Of a stretch of DNA of 64,000 bases, positions 55,058 through 64,000 are shown in pieces. The position numbers were made by a program, and so were the translations under genes. Source of the stretch: Devosia sp. RR2S18 (GTDB lineage Bacteria > Pseudomonadota > Alphaproteobacteria > Rhizobiales > Devosiaceae); contig NZ_CP126539.1 of assembly GCF_030177755.1 (NCBI RefSeq), positions 3,248,001 to 3,312,000 on the forward strand, read 5' to 3'. The notes beneath the pieces are model-generated. The model had not been told where the DNA came from, made no database searches, and saw only the letters and a program-made list of their open reading frames with translations. Within the stretch, counting starts at the first letter, position 1; each line of letters begins with the position of its first letter.

Positions 55058-55615
55058 CTAGGCCCCGCAGGCGGTCCGCACTGGGGCAACGCGATCGAGG
55101 AAGTCGTTGAGGCGGAAGCGAACCGTCAGCGAGCGCGAATTGATGGGTGTCACCCGCGCAGTGAGATTGGTTGTTCCCACAAGGCCGCTCAGAAATTCAA
55201 GCGTCTCTGGGGTGCCATTAATGACCAAGGCTGTATTGGTATCGTTGACCGGCAATGTCCGACTGCGGCTGCGCTGAAGATCGTACTGCAGGGAAATACC
55301 GGCATCGCGCCCTGAAGCAGAGAGCTCATTCCCGGCGAATGCGAACTCCACATTGAGCGTGCCAGCTTCGCAGGCAACGGTCAGGGTCGCCGGCGCGCGT
55401 CCGCTCGGACGTGCCGGGATCAATTGCTCGGAGGGAAGGACGACGCCGTCAGATATTGGTATCTCGCCGCCAGGACGGAAAATCTCGTCATAACAGGCAA
55501 GTCGCTGCGCATCGGCTTCGATTGTGGCGCACGCCACTCCGTTGGGCTGGGCAAGAACAGTTGGTACTGGCACGAAAAACAAGGGCAGGAGCGCCAGACC
55601 GGTCAGATATCTCAC
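55058..55615 (-). CDS. VasI-like secreted protein
   Basis: A 185-residue protein with a signal peptide (LTGLALLPLFFVPVPTVLAQ) followed by CATIEADAQRLACYDEIFR, the N-terminal pattern of VasI-type proteins, which are named from type VI secretion clusters. No secretion genes are in the window, and similar orphan members occur widely. Two cysteines in the pattern and one at the C-terminus could form a disulphide. Confidence 0.65.
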   Translation of the reverse strand: MRYLTGLALLPLFFVPVPTVLAQPNGVACATIEADAQRLACYDEIFRPGGEIPISDGVVLPSEQLIPARPSGRAPATLTVACEAGTLNVEFAFAGNELSASGRDAGISLQYDLQRSRSRTLPVNDTNTALVINGTPETLEFLSGLVGTTNLTARVTPINSRSLTVRFRLNDFLDRVAPVRTACGA

Positions 55616-55686
55616 TGTCTATTCGTCTCCTCATCCGGTCCAGCAACCGAACCCTGTTTCTCTAGATAGGAACTGTTGCGGACCAA

Positions 55687-57972
55687 TTAAGCGGCCATCT
55701 GGGCCAGGGTCAGCCTTGCCACCGGCACACGATACGGGGAGCAACTGACATAGTCGACGCCCAATCCCGCAAAGAACCGAAGTGACGCAGGGTCGCCGGC
55801 GTGCTCGCCGCAGATACCAATCTTAAGGTTAGGCTTGGTGGCCCTGCCCCGCTCAATGGCGATGGCGATCATCTCGCCCACACCTTTCTCGTCAATGGTA
55901 ACGAACGGATCACGCTCATAGATGTTTTTGCGCTGATAGGCGGCCAGGAACGTGGGCGCATCGTCTCGCGAAATACCAAAGGTCGTTTGGGTTAAATCAT
56001 TAGTGCCGAAGGAGAAAAAATCCACCAGATTAGCTATTTCCCCGGCGCGCAGGCACGCGCGCGGCAGCTCGATCATGGTGCCGAAGGAGAAGTTGACGCG
56101 TCCCGAGCGCGTCAAACCCGAATTTTCAACGACCGCATCCACCCGGTTGCGAACCCAGGCCACTTCGCTGGCCGTGGAAACGAAGGGGACCATGACTTCC
56201 ACTTCTACCGGGGTCGTCAGACCCTCGCTGGCAGCGCGTGCCCCAGCCATCACCGCCTGCATCTGCATCTGCAGAATTTCTGGATAGGTGATTGCCAGCC
56301 GTACGCCGCGATGTCCAAGCATCGGGTTGATCTCGGCAATCCGCTCCAGTCGCAGGCGTAGCGCACGTACCGCAAGGCCCAGAGAGGCTGCGGTCTCCTC
56401 AATTTCCTCGTCTGTCCGAGGCAGAAACTCGTGTAACGGCGGGTCGAACAACCGCACTGTAACCGGCAAACCCTTCATGGTCGAAAAGAGCGCAGCGTAA
56501 TCGCCGGTTTGGTAATCAACCAAGCCATTGATAGCGCGGCTGCGGTCCTCCTCGTCTTCGCTGAGGATGACCCGGCGCAGCGCCACCATGCGCTCGGGCG
56601 AGAAAAACATGTGTTCGGAGCGCGCCAGACCGATACCCTCGGCACCAAAACTGAGGGCCGTCTGCGCGGACTCGACCGTCTCCACATTGGTGCGGACGTC
56701 GACACTTCGGCTCGCATCCGACCAGCCCAAGAGGGTTCCGATTGCGCCCCCGATATGCGGCTGCGCCAGGGGCAAGGCGTCGGCATAAACCGAACCATCG
56801 CTGCCATCTATGGTCAGCCGGTCACCCATGCGAAACTCACGATCACCAATGCGGCAGACCATTTCTCCCGCGTTGACTGAGAGCGTCCGCACCCCTGCAA
56901 CGCAAGGCTTGCCCGTAATCCTGGCGATAACCCCCGCATGGCTCGACATGCCGCCGCGAGCGGTAAGAATGCCTGTGGCCGCCTTCATGCCGTCAATGTC
57001 GGCAGGCCCTGTCTCATTGACCACCAAGATACAGTGCTTGCCCCGGGCGCGCTGCCGCGCCGCATCTTCGGGCGTGAAGACAACAATGCCGCTTGCCGCG
57101 CCAGGCGACACCCCCAGGCCGACAGCAATGGGCGCGGCAGCGCCCACTTCGCTAAGCCGCGGATGAAGCAACTGCGCGAGGCGCGCGGGGTCGACTCGCG
57201 AAACCGCGTTCTGCGCCGTCCAGACAGTGCGTCGCACCCGATCCACGGCGGCTTCGAGTTCGGCGGCGGGAGAGACCTGAGCAGGGCGGGCGGAAACAAA
57301 CTGCGCCTCCCCTTTGCTGATCGCAACTGTACAGCACATGTGCCGACCGGCCTTGGCATCAAGAAGAGCCACGAGGGCACCCGCCGTCTCCGGCAGCCCT
57401 GGGAGCGGAGCACCGTCGACCGGCGCTGGCCCCAACGCTCCGGTATGCGCGCTGCGCGTCATGAACTGCTCGATCTCGCCTTCGGCCATTACCTGCACCA
57501 GCACGATCTGCTTGGCGCGATCTTCATCCTGGCGCGCGCCACCCCAGGTGCTTCCAAAGCCGTAGCTCTCGAACGCGTTCTTGATGGCCTTGGCCAATGG
57601 TCGCGAGGGGTCGACGGAGTCCTCCGAATTTGCCGGTGCCGGGATGCCGAGTTTGGCCGGCATCAAGCCGCCATTGTGATTGCCAGCGGAGGTTCGCACC
57701 ACGAGCAGAGGCGCCTTGGCGCTTTTCCCGACGAGTTTATAGAGGCAAGCGATCCAGTGGCTGCGGAGCTTGGCATCCTTGCGACTGCGCTCCGCCTGCA
57801 AACCCTCCCATGCGGCTCGGGTCAGCGCGATGGTCGCAATGGTGGGGAAACCCGCCTCGCCCACTCGGAATATCCACCTGGCCTTGCCCGCCAAAAGCTT
57901 GAGCTGGCTGGCTGATAGGTTCGCCTTCCCCACCGCCGGGGCAATCGCGAACATTTCTTGCGCCAAACTCAC
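55687..57972 (-). CDS. PPDK-like PEP-utilising protein with a divergent N-terminal half
   Basis: The last 480 residues match pyruvate phosphate dikinase: the phosphohistidine loop TARGGMSSHAGVIAR (His345), then PEP-binding barrel motifs FGTMIELPRACL, NDLTQTTFG and ICGEHAGDPASLRFF (Cys721). Length is 761 against about 880 for PPDK. The ATP-grasp half is shortened and lacks the clear GGKGANLAEM and GE-type motifs, with RTSAGNHNGG at the place of the RSGA block. It may have lost or changed its nucleotide step. It is divergent from ispH. Confidence 0.75.
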   Translation of the reverse strand: MSLAQEMFAIAPAVGKANLSASQLKLLAGKARWIFRVGEAGFPTIATIALTRAAWEGLQAERSRKDAKLRSHWIACLYKLVGKSAKAPLLVVRTSAGNHNGGLMPAKLGIPAPANSEDSVDPSRPLAKAIKNAFESYGFGSTWGGARQDEDRAKQIVLVQVMAEGEIEQFMTRSAHTGALGPAPVDGAPLPGLPETAGALVALLDAKAGRHMCCTVAISKGEAQFVSARPAQVSPAAELEAAVDRVRRTVWTAQNAVSRVDPARLAQLLHPRLSEVGAAAPIAVGLGVSPGAASGIVVFTPEDAARQRARGKHCILVVNETGPADIDGMKAATGILTARGGMSSHAGVIARITGKPCVAGVRTLSVNAGEMVCRIGDREFRMGDRLTIDGSDGSVYADALPLAQPHIGGAIGTLLGWSDASRSVDVRTNVETVESAQTALSFGAEGIGLARSEHMFFSPERMVALRRVILSEDEEDRSRAINGLVDYQTGDYAALFSTMKGLPVTVRLFDPPLHEFLPRTDEEIEETAASLGLAVRALRLRLERIAEINPMLGHRGVRLAITYPEILQMQMQAVMAGARAASEGLTTPVEVEVMVPFVSTASEVAWVRNRVDAVVENSGLTRSGRVNFSFGTMIELPRACLRAGEIANLVDFFSFGTNDLTQTTFGISRDDAPTFLAAYQRKNIYERDPFVTIDEKGVGEMIAIAIERGRATKPNLKIGICGEHAGDPASLRFFAGLGVDYVSCSPYRVPVARLTLAQMAA

Positions 57973-58072
57973 CGCTAAGTCCTTGCCATAATTGTGAGCG
58001 CATAATGCCTACGCGCCCGACGGGCTGCAACAAGACTTGACTTGCTCCTGCCCCGAAAGCATCTGATCTCAT

Positions 58073-59044
58073 ATGGAAAAGCGGCCACATCTAGACATTC
58101 TGCTATGCGCCCCGCGCGGATTCTGCGCTGGCGTCGATCGAGCGATCCAGATCGTCGAGCTTGCACTCGAGAAATACGGCGCGCCGGTCTATGTGCGGCA
58201 CGCCATCGTTCACAACAAATATGTGGTGGATGGGCTCCGGGACAAAGGCGCTATTTTTGTCGAGGAGCTGAGCGAAATCCCCGAAACGGATGCTCCCGTG
58301 GTCTTCTCGGCGCACGGCGTACCCAAGTCCGTGCCGGCGGACGCGCGCAGTCGCAACATGTTTTTTCTCGACGCCACCTGTCCACTGGTCAGCAAGGTGC
58401 ATGTGGAAGCGCAGCGTCATCATGCCGAAGGGCATGAGATCGTGCTGATCGGCCACAAGGGCCACCCCGAGGTGGTAGGTACAATGGGGCAATTGCCCCC
58501 CGATGCTATCACCTTGATCGAGACTGTCGCGGACGCGCAGTCTTTTACGCCCCGCGACCCGAACACCTTGGCGTTTGTGACCCAGACGACGCTCTCGGTC
58601 GATGACACCCGGGAAATCGTCGCCGCACTCAAGGCGCGCTTTCCCGCAATCAATGGGCCACACAAGGAAGACATCTGCTACGCGACCACGAACCGACAGG
58701 AGGCCATCAAGGCCGTGGCGCCAGAGGTCGATGCGATGATCGTGGTGGGCTCTCCGAACTCCTCCAACTCGCTGCGCTTGGTCGAAGTGGCGGAACGCTC
58801 TGGCTGCAAGGTGTCGATGCTGGTCGATCGCGCAGCCGAAATCGACTGGACGCGCCTAGAGGGTATTCGCTCGCTCGGCGTGTCGGCCGGCGCCTCCGCT
58901 CCGGAGCAATTGGTTGACGAGGTCATCGAAGCTTTCGCGCAGCGCTACGACATCAAGGTCGAGGCACGCGTCACCGCCAAGGAAAATATTGCCTTCAACA
59001 TACCGCGTGAGTTGCGGACCATTGAAGCCGCCATTGCACGATGA
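58073..59044 (+). CDS. ispH: 4-hydroxy-3-methylbut-2-enyl diphosphate reductase
   Basis: IspH makes isopentenyl and dimethylallyl diphosphate in the MEP pathway with a [4Fe-4S] cluster. The cluster cysteines are in [19 protein letters not shown] and CYATTNRQ. The 323 residues match the family. Its stop overlaps the GNAT gene in ATGA. Confidence 0.97.
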   Translation: MEKRPHLDILLCAPRGFCAGVDRAIQIVELALEKYGAPVYVRHAIVHNKYVVDGLRDKGAIFVEELSEIPETDAPVVFSAHGVPKSVPADARSRNMFFLDATCPLVSKVHVEAQRHHAEGHEIVLIGHKGHPEVVGTMGQLPPDAITLIETVADAQSFTPRDPNTLAFVTQTTLSVDDTREIVAALKARFPAINGPHKEDICYATTNRQEAIKAVAPEVDAMIVVGSPNSSNSLRLVEVAERSGCKVSMLVDRAAEIDWTRLEGIRSLGVSAGASAPEQLVDEVIEAFAQRYDIKVEARVTAKENIAFNIPRELRTIEAAIAR

Positions 59045-59565
59045 GCGAGTTGACGCTGCTCGAGACGGATCGGCTGACGCTATCGGGTTGGCGCATGGAC
59101 CAGGTAGATGATCTGGTGCGACTGCATGGTGATGAGCGCGTCTCGCGCTACCTAGATGGCAACGGCGCGCCGTGGAGCATGGAGAAGGCGGCAGAGCGCG
59201 TGGCGCTTTGGATCGACAATTTTGCCAAGTACCGAATGGGAAAATTGCGGGTGACGCGCAAAAGCGACGGCGCAATGATCGGGCGCGCGGGCTTCGGTCT
59301 TCACGGTCCGGGAGGCGAGCCCGAGATCGGCTATGCTATGTTTCCAGCGCACCACGGCAATGGCTATGCCACGGAGGCGGCGAGCGCCCTTCGCGACTGG
59401 ATTTTCCGAGAGACGGACTGGATGTACTTCCTCGGCTTCGCTGATATACGCAATGCTCCTTCTCTCCGAGTGCTGGAGAAGATCGGCATGGTGCGTACGC
59501 ATGTGGCGGAACTCCATCGCCAGCCATGCCAGTTTCACATCTTGCACAAGGGCATGATGCTTTGA
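59041..59565 (+). CDS. GNAT-family N-acetyltransferase
   Basis: A 174-residue acetyltransferase of the RimJ/RimL type. The acetyl-CoA pattern is [20 protein letters not shown]. The start overlaps the ispH stop and the end overlaps rnhA, so the three genes form one operon. The acceptor is unknown. Confidence 0.88.
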   Translation: MSELTLLETDRLTLSGWRMDQVDDLVRLHGDERVSRYLDGNGAPWSMEKAAERVALWIDNFAKYRMGKLRVTRKSDGAMIGRAGFGLHGPGGEPEIGYAMFPAHHGNGYATEAASALRDWIFRETDWMYFLGFADIRNAPSLRVLEKIGMVRTHVAELHRQPCQFHILHKGMML

Positions 59566-60029
59566 GCGAACCCGTTGTCATCCACACCGATGGCGCCTGT
59601 TCGGGCAATCCCGGTCCGGGCGGTTGGGGCGCCATCCTCCAGTTCGGCGAGCACCGCAAGGAGTTGAGCGGCGGCGAGGCGCTGACCACCAACAACAAGA
59701 TGGAACTGACAGCTGCCATCGAAGCGCTCAACGCGTTGAAGCGCCCATGCAGGGTCGAGATCCACACCGACAGCCAGTATGTGAAGAACGGCGTGCAGAG
59801 CTGGATGCATGGTTGGAAACGAAACGGCTGGAAGACAGCCGACAAGAAGCCAGTCAAAAATCTCGAGTTGTGGCAGGCGCTCGACGAAGCCACCAAGCGC
59901 CACGAAATTTCCTGGCATTGGGTGAAGGGCCACAACGGGCATGATCTCAATGAGCGTGCTGACCAGCTCGCCAATGAGGGGATGGCGCCGTTCAAGCCGA
60001 AGCGCGAGAAGCTGGCGCCGCCGGTTTAG
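59562..60029 (+). CDS. rnhA: ribonuclease HI
   Basis: RNase HI removes RNA from RNA-DNA hybrids. Catalytic residues are in [35 protein letters not shown] and [12 protein letters not shown] (D-E-D-D order). TTG 59562 overlaps the GNAT stop codon and gives 155 residues; an ATG 36 bases earlier is possible. The end overlaps rmuC by four bases. Confidence 0.95.
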   Translation: MSEPVVIHTDGACSGNPGPGGWGAILQFGEHRKELSGGEALTTNNKMELTAAIEALNALKRPCRVEIHTDSQYVKNGVQSWMHGWKRNGWKTADKKPVKNLELWQALDEATKRHEISWHWVKGHNGHDLNERADQLANEGMAPFKPKREKLAPPV

Positions 60030-61483
60030 CTGCCTCGGCCAGCCCGATGGAGGAAGGTCGACGGGATGACGGTGCTTTCATTCGCGGCATCATCCCCGCC
60101 TAAGCCCAAGTCCTCTTCCAAAGCATCAACCAGGGTGGGCGTTTCGGCGCCGGGCAGCGCCTCCACGTCGCGCAGCCTGCGATCAATCGCGCGGCTGCGC
60201 ACCTCCGCCTTTTCAATGTGGTTCGATGCTTCTTGCAGCTTCTTCTTGACGCTGCCGAGCACATCCCCAAACTTGCCGAACTCCGCCTTGACGGCACCCA
60301 GTACCTGCCAGACTTCGCTGGAGCGCTGCTGGATGGCGAGCGTCCGAAACCCCATCTGCAGGCTTGAAAGAATGGCGGTCAGCGTCGTCGGGCCCGCAAT
60401 AATGATCCGGTGGGTGCGTTGCAGCTCGTCAGCTAGGCCCGGCCGCCTGATCGCCTCGGCGTAGAGCCCCTCGGTGGGCAGGAACATGATGGCGAAGTCA
60501 GTCGTGCGCGGCGGATGGACATACTTCGTGGCAATGTCTTTGGCTGACCCCTTGAGCCGCAGTTCGAGAGCGCGCGACGCCGCCTCAACAGCTTCGACGT
60601 CGCCGGCGTCGGAGGCGTGCTGGAGGCGTTCGTAGTCTTCGATGGGAAATTTGGCGTCGATGGGCAGGTAGACGGGCTGGTCGTCCCCGGGGAGCACGAT
60701 GGCGAACTCGACACGCTCGGCGCCGGTCTCAGCCATGACGGCATTGGTAACATATTGCGATGGCGTGAGAATTTGCTCGAGCAAGGTCCCGAGTTGGACT
60801 TCACCCCAGGAGCCGCGGGCCTTCACATTGGTCAAAACCCGCTTCAAATCGCCCACGCCGGTGGCGAGATTTTGCATCTCGCCGAGGCCTTTATGAACGG
60901 CATCTAAACGCTCACTCACCAGCTTGAAGCTCTCGCCCAGGCGCTGTTCGAGCGTACCCTGCAGCTTCTCGTCAACGGTCATGCGCATGGCCTCGAGCTT
61001 GGCGCCGTTTTCTTCCCTTAGGGTCTTAAGCTGGCCATCCATGGTGGTCCGCAGCGTCTCGCTGGCGGTGCGATGCGCCTCGGTCAAAGCCTGCACGCGC
61101 TGCTCGAAGCTGGCATGCTGTTCCTTTTGAATGTCGAAGAGCTGCCGAGATTGCTGGTGGGAGCGTTCGCCGAAACTATTGAGCGAGAGGTTCATAGTCT
61201 CGGAGAGCGAGCGGATGGAGGCGTTGACCTCTTCGCGCAGATGCCGTGCGGATTCGGTATTTTCCCCACGCGCTCGCACCATGGCGTCGTTTACCGACCG
61301 CTCGAACCGCTCCTGATTGGCGACCATACCATCGAGCACCTGACGCAGAAGATCATCCTGCCTGCCGCCGCGCCCGCGAAAGGCCGCTACGGCCGAGAGG
61401 AGAACCGCAAGAAGGCTCAGCGCAATAGCGATGAGCAGGAGCTGGTTGCTTGGGAGCGTATCGAGCTGCGCGAGAGAGGTGAT
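60026..61483 (-). CDS. rmuC: DNA recombination protein RmuC, possibly with an ATC start
   Basis: RmuC is a membrane-bound, coiled-coil protein with a nuclease-like domain ([50 protein letters not shown]). The first ATG is at 61339, but that would remove the family's N-terminal membrane helix. The same frame upstream is open and encodes [22 protein letters not shown]. It has no ATG, GTG or TTG up to the stop near 61530, but GGAGG at 61492-61496 lies 8 bases before an ATC at 61481-61483. From there the protein is 485 residues, close to the E. coli length of 475. Confidence 0.82.
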   Translation of the reverse strand: MTSLAQLDTLPSNQLLLIAIALSLLAVLLSAVAAFRGRGGRQDDLLRQVLDGMVANQERFERSVNDAMVRARGENTESARHLREEVNASIRSLSETMNLSLNSFGERSHQQSRQLFDIQKEQHASFEQRVQALTEAHRTASETLRTTMDGQLKTLREENGAKLEAMRMTVDEKLQGTLEQRLGESFKLVSERLDAVHKGLGEMQNLATGVGDLKRVLTNVKARGSWGEVQLGTLLEQILTPSQYVTNAVMAETGAERVEFAIVLPGDDQPVYLPIDAKFPIEDYERLQHASDAGDVEAVEAASRALELRLKGSAKDIATKYVHPPRTTDFAIMFLPTEGLYAEAIRRPGLADELQRTHRIIIAGPTTLTAILSSLQMGFRTLAIQQRSSEVWQVLGAVKAEFGKFGDVLGSVKKKLQEASNHIEKAEVRSRAIDRRLRDVEALPGAETPTLVDALEEDLGLGGDDAANESTVIPSTFLHRAGRGS

Positions 61484-61531
61484 GGGCCAATCCTCCGTCC
61501 GAATCGGCCCAACTGGAACATAGTGAGAACT

Positions 61532-62533
61532 TTAGGACAAGGTCTTGGTCGGCTTGCCCCACAGGGACTTGATGGCGCGCCATGCTGGCGCGATTGCGTA
61601 AGCCGCGACGGGGATCAGCAGGGCGCCGATAAACAATCCCCCGATTCCGTCGATTAGGGCGGTCATTGCCCAACTTGCAAAGCCACCAACGGAGGGCGCA
61701 GCGTGGGCCGCCCACTCTGCCGCGTGCTCGATGAAGTGTTCGGGGCCGGCAATGCCCAGTTCATAAAAACCGTGAGCCAGGATACCGCCTCCCACCCAGA
61801 TCATTGCGGCCGTGCCGACCACGCTGAGTACCTGCATGAAGGCCGGCATGGCTTTGACGATGCCAAGTCCGAAGCCACGTCCGGCACCGGTCCTCCCGTT
61901 CTTGGCCATCCATACGCCGAAATCGTCGGCTTTGACGATCAGCGCGACGCCGCCATAGACGGCGACTGTAATACCCACCGCCACCACGGCGAGGATCAGC
62001 GCCCGCATCCAGATGCTGTCAGCTTCAATGGCCGCCAGCGCGATGGTCATGATCTCCGCAGACAGAATGAAATCTGTCTTGATGGCACCGGCCACCTTGG
62101 CATCTTCCAGCGTAGTGGGATCCACCGCCACTGGCTCGAGGGCGGCCTCGTGGGCATGCGCCTTGTGCGGAAACAGCAGCTCGTAGACCTTTTCGGCGCC
62201 TTCGTAGCAAAGATAGGCGCCACCAATCATCAAGAGCGGGGTGATCAGCCACGGCAGGAAGGTGCTCAGGATCAGCGCGGCTGGCAACAGAAAGATCATT
62301 TTGTTCTTGATCGATCCAAGTGCAATGCGGCCAACTATGGGGAGCTCGCGCTCAGCGGAAAAGCCGTGCACATATTTGGGCGTTACCGCCGCATCATCGA
62401 TAACAGCCCCGGCAGCTTTCACGCCCGCCTTGGCCGCCTGCCCGGCAACGTCGTCGATAGAGGCAGCTGCAACTTTGATGAGACCTGCCACATCGTCGAG
62501 CAGAGCGAGTAGACCGACACTCATAATGTTCAC
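61532..62533 (-). CDS. DUF808 (YedI-like) inner-membrane protein
   Basis: A 333-residue protein. It starts GLLALLDDVAGLIKVAAASIDDV, typical of DUF808, and has six or more hydrophobic helices (for example FLLPAALILSTFLPWLITPLLM). AVTPKYVHGFSAERELPI is another family block. The function is unknown. ATG 62533 or 62524 may be the start. Confidence 0.88.
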   Translation of the reverse strand: MNIMSVGLLALLDDVAGLIKVAAASIDDVAGQAAKAGVKAAGAVIDDAAVTPKYVHGFSAERELPIVGRIALGSIKNKMIFLLPAALILSTFLPWLITPLLMIGGAYLCYEGAEKVYELLFPHKAHAHEAALEPVAVDPTTLEDAKVAGAIKTDFILSAEIMTIALAAIEADSIWMRALILAVVAVGITVAVYGGVALIVKADDFGVWMAKNGRTGAGRGFGLGIVKAMPAFMQVLSVVGTAAMIWVGGGILAHGFYELGIAGPEHFIEHAAEWAAHAAPSVGGFASWAMTALIDGIGGLFIGALLIPVAAYAIAPAWRAIKSLWGKPTKTLS

Positions 62534-62596
62534 CTGGTGCGATTGTGCCGCTCAGGCAATGCACGAGCGGCAGGAAAGTGTCACGCCCGGTTCCGA

Positions 62597-64000
62597 TTAA
62601 CCGGCGACCCTGGAGAAATCTGCCACAAGACGCATGGTATCGCGCAGCCGCGCCAACAGGTTCAGCCGGTTGGCCCGGATCGCCGCATCGGCATCATTGA
62701 CCAGCACGGCTTCAAAGAACGCGTCGACCGGCGCTCGCAGCGTGGCGAGTTCGCTCATGGCGCCCTTGTAATCGTTCTCGCCCGTGTGCTTAACCACCGC
62801 AGCATGCACGGCGTCGACCGCGAAGGCCAATGCGCTTTCTTCGGGGAGCAGCAACAAATCCTGATCCACAGGGCCAACATAGGCCTTGCCGTCCTTCTTC
62901 TCCTCGGCCGCCAGAATGTTGGCGGCGCGACGATAGCCCGCGAGCAGGTTCTGCCCGTCGGGCGAGGACAAAAGTGCGGAGAGCGCATCCGCGCGCTGGG
63001 TAATCTGGAGAATGTCGTTGCTCTCGGCCGAGAGCACCGCGTCCACAAGATCGTGGCGGGCACCGGCATCGCGCAGCGAGACCTTCAGCCGGTCGTGGAA
63101 GAAGGCGAGCAGATCTGGGTCGACCTGCAGCGGCAGCTTCAGCCCGTTTTCCGCGATGATGCGGATGACGCCCAGTGCCGCCCGGCGCAAGGCGAATGGA
63201 TCGCGCGAGCCGGTCGGCTTCTCGTCTATGGCCCAGAAGCCGGTGAGGAGATCGAGTTTGTCGGCCAATGCCACGGCAATGGCTACCGGATCGGTCGGCA
63301 CCCGGTCGGTCGGACCGAGCGGACGGTAGTGCTGCTCGATGGCATTGGCGATGTCGTCCGGCTCACCTTGTGCGGTGGCATAATAGCGCCCCATCAGCCC
63401 CTGTAGCTCAGGGAACTCGCCCACCATGCCAGTCACGAGATCTGCCTTGGCAAGCATCGCAGCGCGGCGGGCACGCTCGGGATCGGCGCCAACTTGCGGG
63501 GCGATTTCGCCCGCAAGCTTCACGAGCCGCTCAACCCGGGCGAACTGGGTGCCAAGCTTGGCATGGAAGATTGTGTCCTCGAGCTTGGGCAGGCCATGCT
63601 CGAGCGGCAGGGCCAGATCATTGTTGTAGAAGAACACTGCGTCGCTGAGCCGGGCGCGAATAACGCGCTCATTGCCCGCGACGATCACTGCACCACCATC
63701 CAGCGCCACATTGTTGGAGGTGATGATGAAGTTAGGCGCCAGCTTGCCGGCGGCATCACGCAGGCAGAAACACTTCTGGTTGGCGCGGATAGTGGCGATG
63801 ATGACTTCCTCGGGGAGCTTGAGGAAATCGGGATCGAAAGATCCCATCATCACCACGGGCCATTCAACGAGCCCTGCCACTTCTTCCAATAGTCCCTCGT
63901 CCGCGATGATCGAGAGGCCCTGGGCAAAGGCGAGATGCTCGGCATCGGAACGGATAATGTCCTTGCGGCGGTCGAGATCGAGCACCACCTTGGCGCGCTC
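62597..64000 (-). CDS. glyS: glycyl-tRNA synthetase beta subunit, 5' part beyond the window
   Basis: The C-terminal part of GlyS, about 467 residues of some 690. Family blocks are [40 protein letters not shown], and [20 protein letters not shown]. The reading frame is open to the right edge. GlyS joins GlyQ, which should lie upstream outside this window, to charge tRNA-Gly. Confidence 0.95.
   Translation of the reverse strand, partial: ERAKVVLDLDRRKDIIRSDAEHLAFAQGLSIIADEGLLEEVAGLVEWPVVMMGSFDPDFLKLPEEVIIATIRANQKCFCLRDAAGKLAPNFIITSNNVALDGGAVIVAGNERVIRARLSDAVFFYNNDLALPLEHGLPKLEDTIFHAKLGTQFARVERLVKLAGEIAPQVGADPERARRAAMLAKADLVTGMVGEFPELQGLMGRYYATAQGEPDDIANAIEQHYRPLGPTDRVPTDPVAIAVALADKLDLLTGFWAIDEKPTGSRDPFALRRAALGVIRIIAENGLKLPLQVDPDLLAFFHDRLKVSLRDAGARHDLVDAVLSAESNDILQITQRADALSALLSSPDGQNLLAGYRRAANILAAEEKKDGKAYVGPVDQDLLLLPEESALAFAVDAVHAAVVKHTGENDYKGAMSELATLRAPVDAFFEAVLVNDADAAIRANRLNLLARLRDTMRLVADFSRVAG

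Noticed and set aside
55058..55615. Evidence for a type VI secretion locus from the VasI-like protein
   Set aside because: No other secretion gene lies nearby; orphan VasI-like proteins are common.

Overview
The window is dense, high-GC, double-sided bacterial chromosome. Gene content and regulatory sites point to an alphaproteobacterium of the order Hyphomicrobiales, probably Devosia-like: a CtrA-type TTAA-N7-TTAA box, a FixK/FnrL-type TTGAT-N4-ATCAA box, a TIGR02301 family protein, a DUF1499 protein, ExoD, DppBCDF-type uptake with a LacI regulator, and ACR3/ArsH arsenic genes. The genus is inferred from gene types and was not tested by alignment. No rRNA, CRISPR array or intact prophage was seen. 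Two tRNA genes, Gln(TTG) and Pro(CGG), are present.

Layout: (1) 1-9.2 kb: the 3' part of an EAL phosphodiesterase, a FeeM-like N-acyl amino acid synthase behind a CtrA box, two small orphan proteins, an RND efflux pair and a double-HAMP chemoreceptor. (2) 9.2-10.6 kb: a tandem universal stress protein behind an FNR/FixK box, and a small hypothetical gene. (3) 10.7-20.8 kb: a catabolic and uptake locus on the minus strand (substrate-binding protein, two permeases, a fused double ATPase and a Gfo/Idh/MocA dehydrogenase), with a divergent LacI regulator and a HAD fusion protein. Matching LacI-type operators lie in front of both transcription units. (4) 21.1-24.2 kb: a compact, overlapping arsenic operon, arsR-arsC(LMW)-acr3-arsC(Grx)-arsH. 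(5) 24.5-29.6 kb: sugar or sugar-acid catabolism genes (epimerase/dehydrogenase, sugar phosphate isomerase, zinc and iron alcohol dehydrogenases) ending in a 5'-truncated GguC/AraD1 gene and a LysR-like C-terminal fragment. (6) 29.6-32.2 kb: a decayed accessory patch. It holds a partial IS21 element with broken istA and istB, fused to a DNA cytosine methyltransferase that carries an in-frame stop and has lost its 3' end. The patch abuts the 3' end of tRNA-Gln.

(7) 32.4-64 kb is conserved housekeeping. tRNA-Pro is followed by an alpha/beta-hydrolase membrane protein, exoD, bioY, a metallo-beta-lactamase-fold hydrolase, DUF1499, pdxH, a DnaJ protein, tsaC, the HDAC-xseB-SCO1-tlyA run, aroC, a histidine phosphatase, fabI, an FAD-linked oxidase, a hemerythrin protein, a SRAP protein, a NUDIX hydrolase, dihydroorotase, ygfZ, an HD hydrolase, a SleB-type cell wall hydrolase, a divergent PPDK-like protein, ispH-GNAT-rnhA, rmuC, DUF808 and the 3' part of glyS.

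No single locus is clearly a new multi-gene system. The best leads are the CtrA-box FeeM-like synthase beside the EAL protein, the HAD fusion with an unrecognised N-terminal domain under LacI control, the PPDK-like protein whose ATP-grasp half looks degenerate, and rmuC, which appears to start at an ATC codon.
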